Part shown: positions 34,122-42,632 of the stretch, in pieces
How the letters are laid out: each line of letters starts with the position of its first letter
Position numbering within the stretch: the first letter of the stretch is position 1
Assembly: GCA_045588575.1 (NCBI GenBank)
Contig: JAZNEJ010000018.1
Span: forward strand, 1-64,000
Length of the DNA: 64,000 nt
Direction: 5' to 3'
From: RGIG5299 sp045588575
GTDB taxonomy: Bacteria > Bacillota > Clostridia > Oscillospirales > RGIG5299
Notes under the pieces: model-generated
The model's database searches: none
Told to the model about the DNA's origin: nothing
The model's input: the letters and a program-made list of their open reading frames with translations, nothing else
Translations under genes and position numbers: made by a program

Positions 34122-35461
34122 TATTTTTTTACCTCCGTTTGTTTTGCAAATCTTACTTTTTCTTTAGCTATACGCATTGACTGAATAAGATAAAGTCTTT
34201 GCGGACAGGAATATGCGCAACAACCGCATTCAATACAGTCCATAACGTTGTATTTTTCACAAAGGTCGATGCGGCCGTTTGAAATGTAGAGATTTATATA
34301 GTTGGGCATAAGCTTCATGGGGCAAGCCGCAACGCATTTTCCGCATCTTATGCAGGTTGCGTCTTCGGTTGCGTAATGAGATTTATCGTAACCGAAAGCC
34401 AAAACGGCGGAAGTTCCTTTAACAACGGGAACGTCGAGAGTGTGAAGTGCAAAGCCCATCATGGGACCGCCTGCAATAATGCGCTCGGCATCTTTTTTAA
34501 GACCGCCGCAGTAGTTAAAGAGTTCCGAAACGGGAGTTCCGAGTCTTACAAGAAGGTTCTTCTGAGCGTTAACCTTATCGCCCGAAACGGTAACAATGCG
34601 CTTAATAAGCGGGAAGCCCGAAACGGAAGCGCGGTAAAGAGATGCGCAAGTATCAACGTTAAAAACCGCAACGCCTGCATCAAGGGGAAGCTTTCCGGGT
34701 GAAATTTCATAGCCTAAAACGGAACGGATAAGCTGTTTTTCGCCGCCTTGAGGGTATTTTGTTTGAAGCTCTTTAATTATAATTTTATCGTCGTTACCGA
34801 TAATCTTTCTCATAGTATCGATAGCGTCTTTTTTGTTATTCTCAATTGCAAGATAAGCTTTATCAAGATTAAGACATTGAAGAATAAGACGAATACCGCC
34901 CACTATAAAACGGGGATATTCAAGCATTGCGCGGTGGTCGCTGGTTATGTAAGGCTCGCATTCGCATCCGTTTATAATAACGGTGTTAACCTTTTTTTCA
35001 ATTGCCGAGGTGAGCTTGACTGCGGTGGGGAATGCAGCGCCGCCCATACCTACCAAGCCGGCATCCTTCGCTATTTTTATAATTTCTTCAGGAGTGTATT
35101 CGGCCAAGGTTTTGCCCTTGGGGGTTGCTATAAGATTATCGCAAACGGTATCTTTATAATCGTTTTCAATAACAATAGACAAAACGTCGAAACCTGAAGT
35201 AACGGGGCGAGGCTCAATGGCAACTACCTTTCCCGAAACAGAGGAGAAAATAGGCGCGCTCATAGGTGAATCGCTTTCAGCAATGCGCTGACCGACTGTA
35301 ACGGCATCTCCTACATTAACGAGTGCCGTGCAGGGTTTTCCTATATGTTGAGATAAAGGGAATACGTAGAATTGTGAAGGCGGCAATTTTTCTATGGGTG
35401 TGGCACAAGTGAAATCCTTGTGATAATCGGGGTGAATTCCGCCCTTAAAGGTTGAAGGCAT
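34121..35461 (-). CDS. rnfC: Rnf complex subunit C (NADH-binding)
   Basis: A 446-residue peripheral subunit that exchanges electrons with NAD(H). It begins with the typical GGIHPDYHKDFT segment, then a NuoF-like FMN/NAD domain (AGLVGMGGAAFPTAVKL), a SLBB-like part, and two 4Fe-4S motifs near the C-terminus (CIRCGKCVAACPM and CIECGCCAYSCPQ). It is the first gene of rnfCDGEAB, the order found in Clostridia. The ribosome site AAAGGAGG is 12 bases from the ATG, somewhat far. Confidence 0.96.
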   Translation of the reverse strand: MPSTFKGGIHPDYHKDFTCATPIEKLPPSQFYVFPLSQHIGKPCTALVNVGDAVTVGQRIAESDSPMSAPIFSSVSGKVVAIEPRPVTSGFDVLSIVIENDYKDTVCDNLIATPKGKTLAEYTPEEIIKIAKDAGLVGMGGAAFPTAVKLTSAIEKKVNTVIINGCECEPYITSDHRAMLEYPRFIVGGIRLILQCLNLDKAYLAIENNKKDAIDTMRKIIGNDDKIIIKELQTKYPQGGEKQLIRSVLGYEISPGKLPLDAGVAVFNVDTCASLYRASVSGFPLIKRIVTVSGDKVNAQKNLLVRLGTPVSELFNYCGGLKKDAERIIAGGPMMGFALHTLDVPVVKGTSAVLAFGYDKSHYATEDATCIRCGKCVAACPMKLMPNYINLYISNGRIDLCEKYNVMDCIECGCCAYSCPQRLYLIQSMRIAKEKVRFAKQTEVKK

Positions 35462-35520
35462 GGTTTTTAAATTCCTCCTTTAAAAATAGAAATAGCTATA
35501 TATAATAAAAATACTAGAAT

Positions 35521-35549
35521 ATTATAAACTTTTATAAAAAAAATGTCAA
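35521..35549 (-). promoter_or_regulatory. Consensus promoter of the rnf operon
   Basis: A perfect TTGACA and a perfect TATAAT lie on the minus strand with a 17-base spacer. The untranslated leader would be about 50-60 bases. Confidence 0.88.
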
Positions 35550-35581
35550 TATCAAAGATAACAAAAAGAAATAAATAAAAG

Positions 35582-35609
35582 TAACCGAAACGGTTTAAAC
35601 TGCTATAAT
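35582..35609 (+). promoter_or_regulatory. mecA promoter (extended -10) with a palindrome upstream
   Basis: TGCTATAAT at 35601-35609 is an extended -10. No good -35 is seen; the place is occupied by the inverted repeat AACCG-AAA-CGGTT (35582-35594), which could be an operator. Confidence 0.5.
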
Positions 35610-35645
35610 GTTAATATACTCACGAGCGAGATGGGAGCTGATATA

Positions 35646-36191
35646 TTGAAGCTTACAAAGTTAGATGAAGATAATATCAGAATATTATTGGAAAAAGAGG
35701 ATTTGGAAAAATATAATATTTCGTTTGAGCTTATAAAGGTGAAAAGCATTAAAACCAAGGAAGCTTTTTGGAAAATAGTTAATGCGGCGCACGAAAAATC
35801 GGGATTTAATCCAACAGGAAACAAGCTTTTAATTGAAGCTTTTCCCAAGTCAAACGGGGAGGTGCTGTTATACGTGACCAGACTTCCCGAAGAAAGTAAC
35901 TTAAAAACGGGTGAAAGCGGAAAAACATATTTGTTTTCATTTAACGATGCCGATGCATTTTTAGGAGCATACAGAGAGATAAACGAAACTCGGCTTGAGC
36001 TTATGGAGAAAAAACATTATATTTATAACGGAACGCATTACCTTTATTTTATGCCGGTTTCCATCACGGTAACCGATGCGCGCCTTCTTGAAAAGCTGTT
36101 GTTATCGTTATATGAATACGGACAAGAAATAACACCTGTGAATTTTCGTTATTTTTTAGAAGAACACGCTCAAAATCAGGCAACTATATAG
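35646..36191 (+). CDS. mecA: MecA-type adaptor protein
   Basis: A 181-residue protein of the MecA family, adaptors that deliver substrates to the ClpC-ClpP protease and, in Bacillus, restrain competence. The N-terminal domain reads LKLTKLDEDNIRILLEKEDL, aligning with MecA starts of the MxIExIN type. The C-terminal domain contains YNGTHYLYF and LEKLLLSLYEYGQ. The start is taken as TTG 35646, eight bases after GGGAG, because it fits the family N-terminus. An ATG 15 bases upstream in the same frame overlaps that ribosome site. A low-complexity linker joins the two domains. Confidence 0.85.
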   Translation: MKLTKLDEDNIRILLEKEDLEKYNISFELIKVKSIKTKEAFWKIVNAAHEKSGFNPTGNKLLIEAFPKSNGEVLLYVTRLPEESNLKTGESGKTYLFSFNDADAFLGAYREINETRLELMEKKHYIYNGTHYLYFMPVSITVTDARLLEKLLLSLYEYGQEITPVNFRYFLEEHAQNQATI

Positions 36192-36194
36192 AAA

Positions 36195-36226
36195 AAACCC
36201 ATAGCTTAAAACAAAGCTATGGGTTT
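36195..36226. terminator. Terminator between mecA and the hydrolase gene
   Basis: AAACCCATAGCTT and AAGCTATGGGTTT form a 13-bp stem with a six-base loop, flanked by A-rich sequence on the left. It lies between convergent genes and may serve both. Confidence 0.8.
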
Positions 36227-36233
36227 GGTGTTG

Positions 36234-37187
36234 TTAGGGCAATTGCCATTTTTCCGATATTTTTCTTAACTCGCTTAAATATTTTTCAGGGTTTTTGGGA
36301 TAAGCAAGACCGTGCCCTGCGCCGGAAACGGTTATTAAACACTTTTTTTCGGAGCCGCATTCCTCAAACATTTTCTTGCTCATTTCGTAAGGGACAAAGT
36401 CATCGTTATCACCGTGAACAAATATTATGGGAAGCTTGCAATTTTTAGCGGCTTTTACAGGAGTTGTTTCTTCCAAATCGAAATTGCCGAAAATTTTAGC
36501 GCCGAGCTTAACGAAAGGATAAAGCAAATCCGCAGGAAGCTTCATTTCACGAATAACCTTTTTAATTATTTCCTTTGCAGATGAAAAACCGCAGTCGGCA
36601 AGGACGAACTTAACGTTTTCGGGTAAATCCTCCTCGGTTGCCATAAGAACGGTTGCGGCACCCATTGAAACGCCCGAAATGCCGAGGTTTACGTCTTTTC
36701 CAAAGTGTTTAACCGCAAAATCAACCCATGCCTTGCAGTCTTTTCGTTCTTTAATTCCAAAGGTGCAAATTCTGCCCTCGCTACCGCCTGTTGCTCGGTG
36801 GTCTACAAGCAAAGCATTTCTGCCGATTGCAAAGCAACGCTCAATGGCACCGCACAAATCTCTTTCAGAGGTGCTTTTATAACCGTGAAACAAAATTTCG
36901 GTTAAACCGTTGGGGTTGCACTCGTAATATTTTCCTTTGAGTTTTAAACCATCAAACGACTTTATTTCAAAAATCTCATAAGGCATTTCGCGACTTTTTT
37001 TGGTCCAATTTATTATTTGTTCGCGAAAGGGAGCGTAAACTTCGCCTTCCGGCACTTCGTATTCGTTTTCACCCAAGGGTTTTCTTCTTTTAAAATAGAA
37101 AACCTTCAAAAAGCATATGAAAGACGTTAAAAGAATTAAAAGAACTATAATTCCCAAAGCTATTAAAATCCACTGTAAAAATTCCAT
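36234..37187 (-). CDS. Membrane-anchored alpha/beta hydrolase
   Basis: A 317-residue alpha/beta hydrolase with one N-terminal membrane helix (about residues 5-30) and a cytosolic or surface catalytic domain. The nucleophile is the serine of GVSMGAA, the acid is likely the Asp of VHGDNDDFVP, and the histidine is in GAGHGLAYP. An oxyanion region is seen in ILFHGYKSTSERD. The family resembles the YqkD/BAAT-like hydrolases whose substrates are not known. It is single, with its own promoter at 37227-37255. Confidence 0.85.
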   Translation of the reverse strand: MEFLQWILIALGIIVLLILLTSFICFLKVFYFKRRKPLGENEYEVPEGEVYAPFREQIINWTKKSREMPYEIFEIKSFDGLKLKGKYYECNPNGLTEILFHGYKSTSERDLCGAIERCFAIGRNALLVDHRATGGSEGRICTFGIKERKDCKAWVDFAVKHFGKDVNLGISGVSMGAATVLMATEEDLPENVKFVLADCGFSSAKEIIKKVIREMKLPADLLYPFVKLGAKIFGNFDLEETTPVKAAKNCKLPIIFVHGDNDDFVPYEMSKKMFEECGSEKKCLITVSGAGHGLAYPKNPEKYLSELRKISEKWQLP

Positions 37188-37226
37188 ATAAATTCTCCGT
37201 TAAAGGCATAAAACCGTGTTTTTTAT

Positions 37227-37255
37227 ATGATATAACTTTTGAAGGAATTTGTCAA
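37227..37255 (-). promoter_or_regulatory. Promoter of the alpha/beta hydrolase
   Basis: TTGACA and TATCAT have a 17-base spacer on the minus strand. It is back to back with the promoter of the 5'-nucleotidase gene. Confidence 0.72.
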
Positions 37256-37281
37256 TAAAGTGTAGCCAAAAGAGTTTTTTA

Positions 37282-37311
37282 TAGACAAATTATATTTTTT
37301 TGTGATATAAT
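37282..37311 (+). promoter_or_regulatory. Promoter of the 5'-nucleotidase
   Basis: TAGACA and TATAAT have an 18-base spacer, with TG one base before the -10. Confidence 0.68.
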
Positions 37312-37346
37312 TTAACCGTAAACTTTTTAAAAGAAAAGAGATGTTT

Positions 37347-39248
37347 ATGAAAAAGAAAATTTCACGTTTTTTGGCATTGCTTCTTGCTTTTGTAATTGTG
37401 AGCGGTCTTTGCTTTACGGTGCAGGCTGAAAACGGGGAGGATGTAACCATTTTGTTCACTCACGATTTACATTCGCATCTTCTTCCTTCAAAAGCTGAAG
37501 ATGGCGGTGAATTCGGAGGTTATGCACGGCTTATGACTGCAATTAAAGAGCAAAAGGCGCAAAATCCCAATGCTATTTTGGTTGATGGCGGCGACTTTTC
37601 TATGGGCTCGCTTTTCCAAACGGCATTTGCAACCTCTGCAATTGAGCTTCGAATGATGGGAGCAATGGGCTACGATGTTACCACCTTTGGAAATCATGAG
37701 TTTGATTATCTTCCCAAGGGCCTTGCTTCAATGCTTAACGCCGCAAAAGCTTCGGGCGATCCTGTTCCTGCAATAGTTAACGCAAACTATATAACTCCCT
37801 CGGACTCCTCAATTGACAACTCGGAAATTTTAAATGCTTTTGAAAACTATGGCGTAAAGCCTTATACTATTATTGAACGAGGCGGAGTTTACTTTGTAAT
37901 TTTCGGTATTATGGGCTTTGACGGTGATGATTGCGCTCCTAATTCGGGAATGGAGCTTAAAGACCCCGCTGAAATAGCTCAAAAAACGGTTGATGAAGCC
38001 GTTAGCGAGTGTGAAAGCACTTACGACGCACATCCTGTTGTAATTTGTCTTTCCCATGCGGGAACGAGCGACGGCAAGGGTGAAGACTATGAAATGGCTG
38101 AAAAGGTAAATGGAATAGACCTTATTATTTCGGGACATACTCACACAACGATAAATCAAGCTATTTCGGTAAATAACACGCTTATAGTTTCTGCAGGTGA
38201 ATACGGCAAAAATCTTGGTGTTGTAAAGTTAAACCGCAATAATGACGGCACTGTTTCTTTGAAAAATTATTCTCTTGTTGAAATAGACGAAACAGTTGCG
38301 GATGATGCTCAAATTGCAAGCCTTGTAAGCAGCTTCAAATCAAGTGTTGAAACGGATTATCTTTCAAAATACGGCGTAACCTTCGATGAAGTGCTTGTAA
38401 ACAATCCTTATGAATTCGAAAACGTAAAGAGCGTGTATGCAACTCAACATGAATCAACGCTTGCAAATATATTCTCCGATGCTTATAAAAAAGCGGTTGA
38501 GAAGGCGCTGGGCAAAGAGGTTGACGTTGCACTCACTGCGGCAGGCGTTATCCGCGAAACCTTACCGATGGGAAACGTAACTACATCCGATGTTTTTAAC
38601 GCCGCATCGCTCGGCGTTGGCACGGAAGGTGAGCTTGTTGCGGTTTACATAACAGGAAAAGATTTAATGAATGCTTTAGAGGTTGATGCATCCGTTCAGC
38701 CTTTAATGTCGGCGGCCCAACTTTTCTTTTCAGGCGTTGAATATTCTTTTAACACATACCGTATGCTCTTTAACAAGGTGGATTACGCAATGCTTCGCAG
38801 AAACGACGGCACTCTTCAAGCAATAGAATTGGAACGTCTTTATTTGATTGTAACGGGAATGTATTGCGGACAGATGTTGGGTGCAGTTGAAGAAACTTCA
38901 ATGGGATTAATAAGTATTACTCCAAGAGATGAAAACGGAAATCCCATAGAGGTTAAAGACCTTGCAAACTATGTTGTTAAAGATGAAAACGGAAATCCTT
39001 TAAAAGAATGGAATGCAATAGCCACCCATCTTAAAGATATGGACGGCATAATGGATTCGAAATATTCTCAAACCGACGGACGCAAGGTTGTATATTCAAG
39101 CCTTAACCCCGTAATGCTTTTAAGAAATGCAAACCATTTTACCTACATAATAATTGCCGTTATTTTAGTTCTTATCTCGGTAATTGTGTTAGTTCCTGTT
39201 TTAGTTGTTCGCAAAATACGCCGCAAAAAGCTTAAAAAAGCGGCTTGA
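37347..39248 (+). CDS. Surface-anchored 5'-nucleotidase/metallophosphoesterase
   Basis: A 633-residue exported enzyme of the UshA/YfkN type that hydrolyses extracellular nucleotides or cyclic nucleotides. A signal peptide (KISRFLALLLAFVIVSGLCF) is followed by a calcineurin-like phosphoesterase domain with FTHDLHSHLLP, VDGGDFSMGS, GNHEFDY and GHTHTTI metal-binding motifs. A C-terminal 5'-nucleotidase domain (about residues 360-540) follows. A final membrane helix and basic tail (RKIRRKKLKKA) keep it attached to the cell surface. Start 37347 is preferred to ATG 37341 because AAGAG then has six-base spacing. Confidence 0.92.
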   Translation: MKKKISRFLALLLAFVIVSGLCFTVQAENGEDVTILFTHDLHSHLLPSKAEDGGEFGGYARLMTAIKEQKAQNPNAILVDGGDFSMGSLFQTAFATSAIELRMMGAMGYDVTTFGNHEFDYLPKGLASMLNAAKASGDPVPAIVNANYITPSDSSIDNSEILNAFENYGVKPYTIIERGGVYFVIFGIMGFDGDDCAPNSGMELKDPAEIAQKTVDEAVSECESTYDAHPVVICLSHAGTSDGKGEDYEMAEKVNGIDLIISGHTHTTINQAISVNNTLIVSAGEYGKNLGVVKLNRNNDGTVSLKNYSLVEIDETVADDAQIASLVSSFKSSVETDYLSKYGVTFDEVLVNNPYEFENVKSVYATQHESTLANIFSDAYKKAVEKALGKEVDVALTAAGVIRETLPMGNVTTSDVFNAASLGVGTEGELVAVYITGKDLMNALEVDASVQPLMSAAQLFFSGVEYSFNTYRMLFNKVDYAMLRRNDGTLQAIELERLYLIVTGMYCGQMLGAVEETSMGLISITPRDENGNPIEVKDLANYVVKDENGNPLKEWNAIATHLKDMDGIMDSKYSQTDGRKVVYSSLNPVMLLRNANHFTYIIIAVILVLISVIVLVPVLVVRKIRRKKLKKAA

Positions 39249-39256
39249 ACAAAAAA

Positions 39257-39296
39257 AGAAAAAGCCGGTACTCGTTAAGAGTAGCGGCTTTTTTAT
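39257..39296. terminator. Bidirectional terminator
   Basis: AAAGCCGGTACTC pairs with GAGTAGCGGCTTT with one G-G mismatch, loop GTTAA, with A-run on one side and T-run on the other. It separates the convergent nucleotidase and LCM-methyltransferase genes. Confidence 0.85.
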
Positions 39297-39297
39297 T

Positions 39298-40077
39298 TTA
39301 TTTTTTAAATTCAAAAAGTCTGTAAAGCTTTTTGGAAAATTTTCCGGCATAAAGCTTTGAGAAAATACTTTTTTCAAAGCCTTTTAATTGGTTTATATAT
39401 TTTTCGGGCGTTATTTCGTGCTCTCTTACAAATGAAAAAGCTCCGTTTTCGAGCAATTCGGGATTATCAATTCCGAAAACCTCGCTAACGCCAACGTCGT
39501 TTACGGGATTTTTATATTTAGACATTTTGGCAGCTAAAGAACTGTAACAGTCGGTTAAAAGGGAAAATTCGTCAAAATGCTCACACAACGCCTCTGTTAA
39601 AGCGTTAAGCTCGTAAAGGGTTAAATACATGCTAACCCCTTCCATAATTATAACGGCACTTTTCTGTTTGGGAATGCTTTTTAGCCATTCCGATTTTCGA
39701 ATATCGCCGCCTATCATTTTATAACGCTCGTTTTCCTCGTAATAACGCTTTCTTTCTGATATGACTTCGGGAAAATCTACGTCATACCATTTTTTATATT
39801 CGTTTATTCTTAAAGCTCTGCTGTCCATTCCTGAGCCTAAATGAATAATAACAGACTCTTCGTTTTCTTTAATTTTTTCTTTCGTCCAATCATCAAAAAC
39901 GGCAGAACGAATGCCCATATAATAGGCAAGCCATTTAGATTTGGATTTTCCTTTCAGGTGAAAATCCTCGGAGTCCCAAATTTCCTCGGCTTTTTTATCA
40001 TCAAGAAAAAGCGCTTTTCGGCTAACGTAGGCTTTGCCGTAAAGAGGAATGTAAAGCGTTTTATTAACACTGTTCAT
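39298..40077 (-). CDS. LCM-family SAM-dependent methyltransferase
   Basis: A 259-residue methyltransferase of the leucine carboxyl methyltransferase (LCM/PPM-like) family. It has the SAM-binding motif IIHLGSGMDSRALRI, the WYDVDFPEVISERKRYYEE segment and SAVIIMEGVSMYLT, all typical of the group. Bacterial members methylate carboxyl or hydroxyl groups of small molecules, including polyketide intermediates, and no substrate can be inferred here. It follows the TrmA-family gene by 14 bases and ends the nifS-thiI-rlm operon. Confidence 0.85.
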   Translation of the reverse strand: MNSVNKTLYIPLYGKAYVSRKALFLDDKKAEEIWDSEDFHLKGKSKSKWLAYYMGIRSAVFDDWTKEKIKENEESVIIHLGSGMDSRALRINEYKKWYDVDFPEVISERKRYYEENERYKMIGGDIRKSEWLKSIPKQKSAVIIMEGVSMYLTLYELNALTEALCEHFDEFSLLTDCYSSLAAKMSKYKNPVNDVGVSEVFGIDNPELLENGAFSFVREHEITPEKYINQLKGFEKSIFSKLYAGKFSKKLYRLFEFKK

Positions 40078-40091
40078 ATTAACCTCCTTGG

Positions 40092-41438
40092 TTAAATTTT
40101 AGTTAACAACACAACGTTTTCAATGTGATATGTTCTGGGGAACATATCAACGGGCTGAATTTTTTTAATTTCATAGCCGTTTTCAACAAACTTTTTAACG
40201 TCGCGCGCCTGAGTTGTAGGGTCGCAGGCAATGTAAACTATTTTCTTCGGCGAAAATTCGCAAACCGTTTTAACTGCAAGCTCGTCAAGCCCCTTTCTTG
40301 CGGGGTCAAGTGTTACAATATCGGGTTTAAATCCGCTTTCCTTGAGTTCCTTTGCGGCAATTCCGGCATCCTCACAAATAAAGGTGCAGTTTGAAAGAGA
40401 GTTTCTTTCAGCATTCTTTTCAGCATCAATAACCGCTTCTTTTACAATTTCAATTCCAACCGCTTTGCTTACTTTTCTTGCAAAAAACTGCGTTATAGTG
40501 CCCGTTCCACAGAAAATATCAAGTAAAATATCGTTTTTTTGAGGTTGCATAAGCTCAAGCGCAGTGGTGTAAAGCTTTTCAACTTGATATGGGTTAATTT
40601 GAAAAAACGAAAGGGGAGAAACCGAAAAAGAGAGGTCGCCGATTAAATCGGTAATAAAATCATCGCCCCAAAGGGTAATGCATTTTTCACCCATAATTTC
40701 GTTACCGGTTTTGTTATTAACGTTAAGAATAACGCTCTTCAAACCGTTTATTTTTGCTTTTAATTCCTCTATGAGTGAAGAAACGTTGGGTAGCTTTTCG
40801 CCGTTTGCAACGATTATAATCATAACCTCGTTGGTTTTTACGCCAACTCTGCCGCCAACGTGTCTTATAAGACCTTTTCCCGTAAGCTCATCGTAAACCG
40901 AAACGTTATTTTTTAAAATCCAATCCTTAAAAACGGGAATAACGGCATCAAAAGCGGAATCGTGAAGCATACAGCGCTCAATATCCACAATTGAGTGTGA
41001 GTGCTGACGGTAAAAGCCTATTTTAAGCTCGCCGTTTTTCTTTGAAACGGGAAACATGGCTTTGTTTCGGTAGCCGACGGTTTTGGGTGAGGGAATAACG
41101 TTTGAAATTTCAAATTCGGTTTTTCCAATTCTCGAAAAAGCATCTTCAATAAAGCGTTTTTTATATTTAAGCTCCGTTTCGTAGGAAAAATCGGCAAAAC
41201 AGCAGCCGCATTTACCGCCAAAGAGGCAAAAATGCTCTTCTCTTTCGGAAGACGGGGCGATAAGCCTTTCAATTTTTCCAAATGCGTAAGATTTAAAAAC
41301 CTTTAAAATTCTTATCTCGCAAAGGTCGCCTTTAACGGTTCTCGGCACGAAAACAACAATGCCGTCTGCCTTGCAAATTCCGCTTCCGCCGTATGAAATT
41401 GCTTCAATTTCGGCTGTTATAATATCATTCTTTTTCAT
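40092..41438 (-). CDS. TrmA/RlmD-family 23S rRNA (uracil-5-)-methyltransferase
   Basis: A 448-residue m5U methyltransferase. An N-terminal TRAM domain (about residues 1-58) binds RNA. Cysteines in CLFGGKCGCCFADF can hold a 4Fe-4S cluster as in RlmD. The methyltransferase domain shows DIFCGTGTITQFFA, TLDPARKGLDELA and the catalytic cysteine in YIACDPTTQARD. In Gram-positive bacteria one such enzyme (RlmCD) can modify both U747 and U1939, so a specific name is not given. The start overlaps thiI by 14 bases. Confidence 0.92.
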   Translation of the reverse strand: MKKNDIITAEIEAISYGGSGICKADGIVVFVPRTVKGDLCEIRILKVFKSYAFGKIERLIAPSSEREEHFCLFGGKCGCCFADFSYETELKYKKRFIEDAFSRIGKTEFEISNVIPSPKTVGYRNKAMFPVSKKNGELKIGFYRQHSHSIVDIERCMLHDSAFDAVIPVFKDWILKNNVSVYDELTGKGLIRHVGGRVGVKTNEVMIIIVANGEKLPNVSSLIEELKAKINGLKSVILNVNNKTGNEIMGEKCITLWGDDFITDLIGDLSFSVSPLSFFQINPYQVEKLYTTALELMQPQKNDILLDIFCGTGTITQFFARKVSKAVGIEIVKEAVIDAEKNAERNSLSNCTFICEDAGIAAKELKESGFKPDIVTLDPARKGLDELAVKTVCEFSPKKIVYIACDPTTQARDVKKFVENGYEIKKIQPVDMFPRTYHIENVVLLTKI

Positions 41439-42621
41439 TTTCGCATTTTCCGCAAATAATTCTTATAAATTCAACGTTGCTCATTGCAATATTTTCCAAA
41501 CGCTCAAAATCAACTGCTTTTTCCGCTTTAATAACGTCCTCTAAAACGGGGTTTGTTTTAGGATGTCTGGGTGTGAAAACGGTGCAACAATCCTCGTAAG
41601 GAAGAATTGAGGTTTCAAAGGTGTCAATTTTTCTTGCAATATCAATTATTTCGTTTTTATCTAACCCTATTAACGGCTTGAAGATGGGAATTTCGGCTTC
41701 CGCTTCGGTGCAGCACATTGCCGCGAGCGTTTGCGAGGCAACCTGACCAAGACTTTCGCCTGAAATTAAGCAGGGAATGTGATAATTTATGGCAAGCTTA
41801 GATGCAATTCGCATCATTGAGCGGCGCAAAATAATTGTTGAAAGCTCTTCGGGGCAATTATCTCTTATATGCTCTTGAATTTCGGTGAAGTTTATAATAT
41901 TTAAATTGAATTTTTGCTCGTAAAGAGAGATTTTTTTGCAAAGGGTAATAACCTTTTCTTTTGCCATTTCGGAGGTGTAGGGATATGAAAAAAAGTGGAT
42001 TCCGTCAACTGACATTCCGCGCTTGGCCATCATATAGCCTGCAACGGGAGAATCAATTCCACCTGAAATTAAGAGAAGACCTCTTCCGTTTGAGCCGGTG
42101 GGCATTCCGCCTGCACCGACAAAACCGTTTGCTCTTATAAATGCCGATTGGTCGCGTATTTCGACGGTAACGGTAACGTCGGGATTATGCATATCCGCTT
42201 TTAAATGCGGGAAATTATCTAAAATAAAATCACCGAAATGAAGACAAAGCTGAGGAGAATTCATAAAAAACGCTTTGTCGGAGCGTTTGGCAACAACTTT
42301 GAAGGTTTTTGCATTTAATAAATCTTCGCCTATTGCCTCGGGAATGGCATCTTCAATAGCCTTAATATCTTTTTCGACCTCGTAAGCAAAGCTGAAATTT
42401 ATAATGCCGAATACCTTTGAAACGGCGTTTTTAACCGCATCCATATCTGCATCTTGATTTTTTAAATGCAAAACGGCGGTTGATTGAGCGGTGTAATAAT
42501 CAAAACCGCCAAAGGGTGCGAGAGCCGATTTAAGAGAACGTATTAAAAGTATTTCAAAACGGTGCTTATTAAGCCCTTTTAACGTCATTTCACCGTATTT
42601 AAGCAAAACACACTTTTTCAT
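41425..42621 (-). CDS. thiI: tRNA 4-thiouridine synthase ThiI (short form)
   Basis: A 398-residue enzyme that activates tRNA U8 with ATP and transfers sulfur to form 4-thiouridine; it also contributes sulfur to thiamine in some species. Domains are an N-terminal ferredoxin-like/THUMP part and a PP-loop ATPase with LLISGGIDSPVAGYMMAKRG. The C-terminal rhodanese domain of the E. coli protein is absent, as is usual in Firmicutes, where the partner desulfurase transfers sulfur directly. The ATG at 42621 is chosen because AAAGGAG stands six bases before it; 14 upstream in-frame codons overlap the desulfurase gene and are ignored. Confidence 0.95.
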   Translation of the reverse strand: MKKCVLLKYGEMTLKGLNKHRFEILLIRSLKSALAPFGGFDYYTAQSTAVLHLKNQDADMDAVKNAVSKVFGIINFSFAYEVEKDIKAIEDAIPEAIGEDLLNAKTFKVVAKRSDKAFFMNSPQLCLHFGDFILDNFPHLKADMHNPDVTVTVEIRDQSAFIRANGFVGAGGMPTGSNGRGLLLISGGIDSPVAGYMMAKRGMSVDGIHFFSYPYTSEMAKEKVITLCKKISLYEQKFNLNIINFTEIQEHIRDNCPEELSTIILRRSMMRIASKLAINYHIPCLISGESLGQVASQTLAAMCCTEAEAEIPIFKPLIGLDKNEIIDIARKIDTFETSILPYEDCCTVFTPRHPKTNPVLEDVIKAEKAVDFERLENIAMSNVEFIRIICGKCENEKE

Positions 42622-42632
42622 TTTAAACTCCT

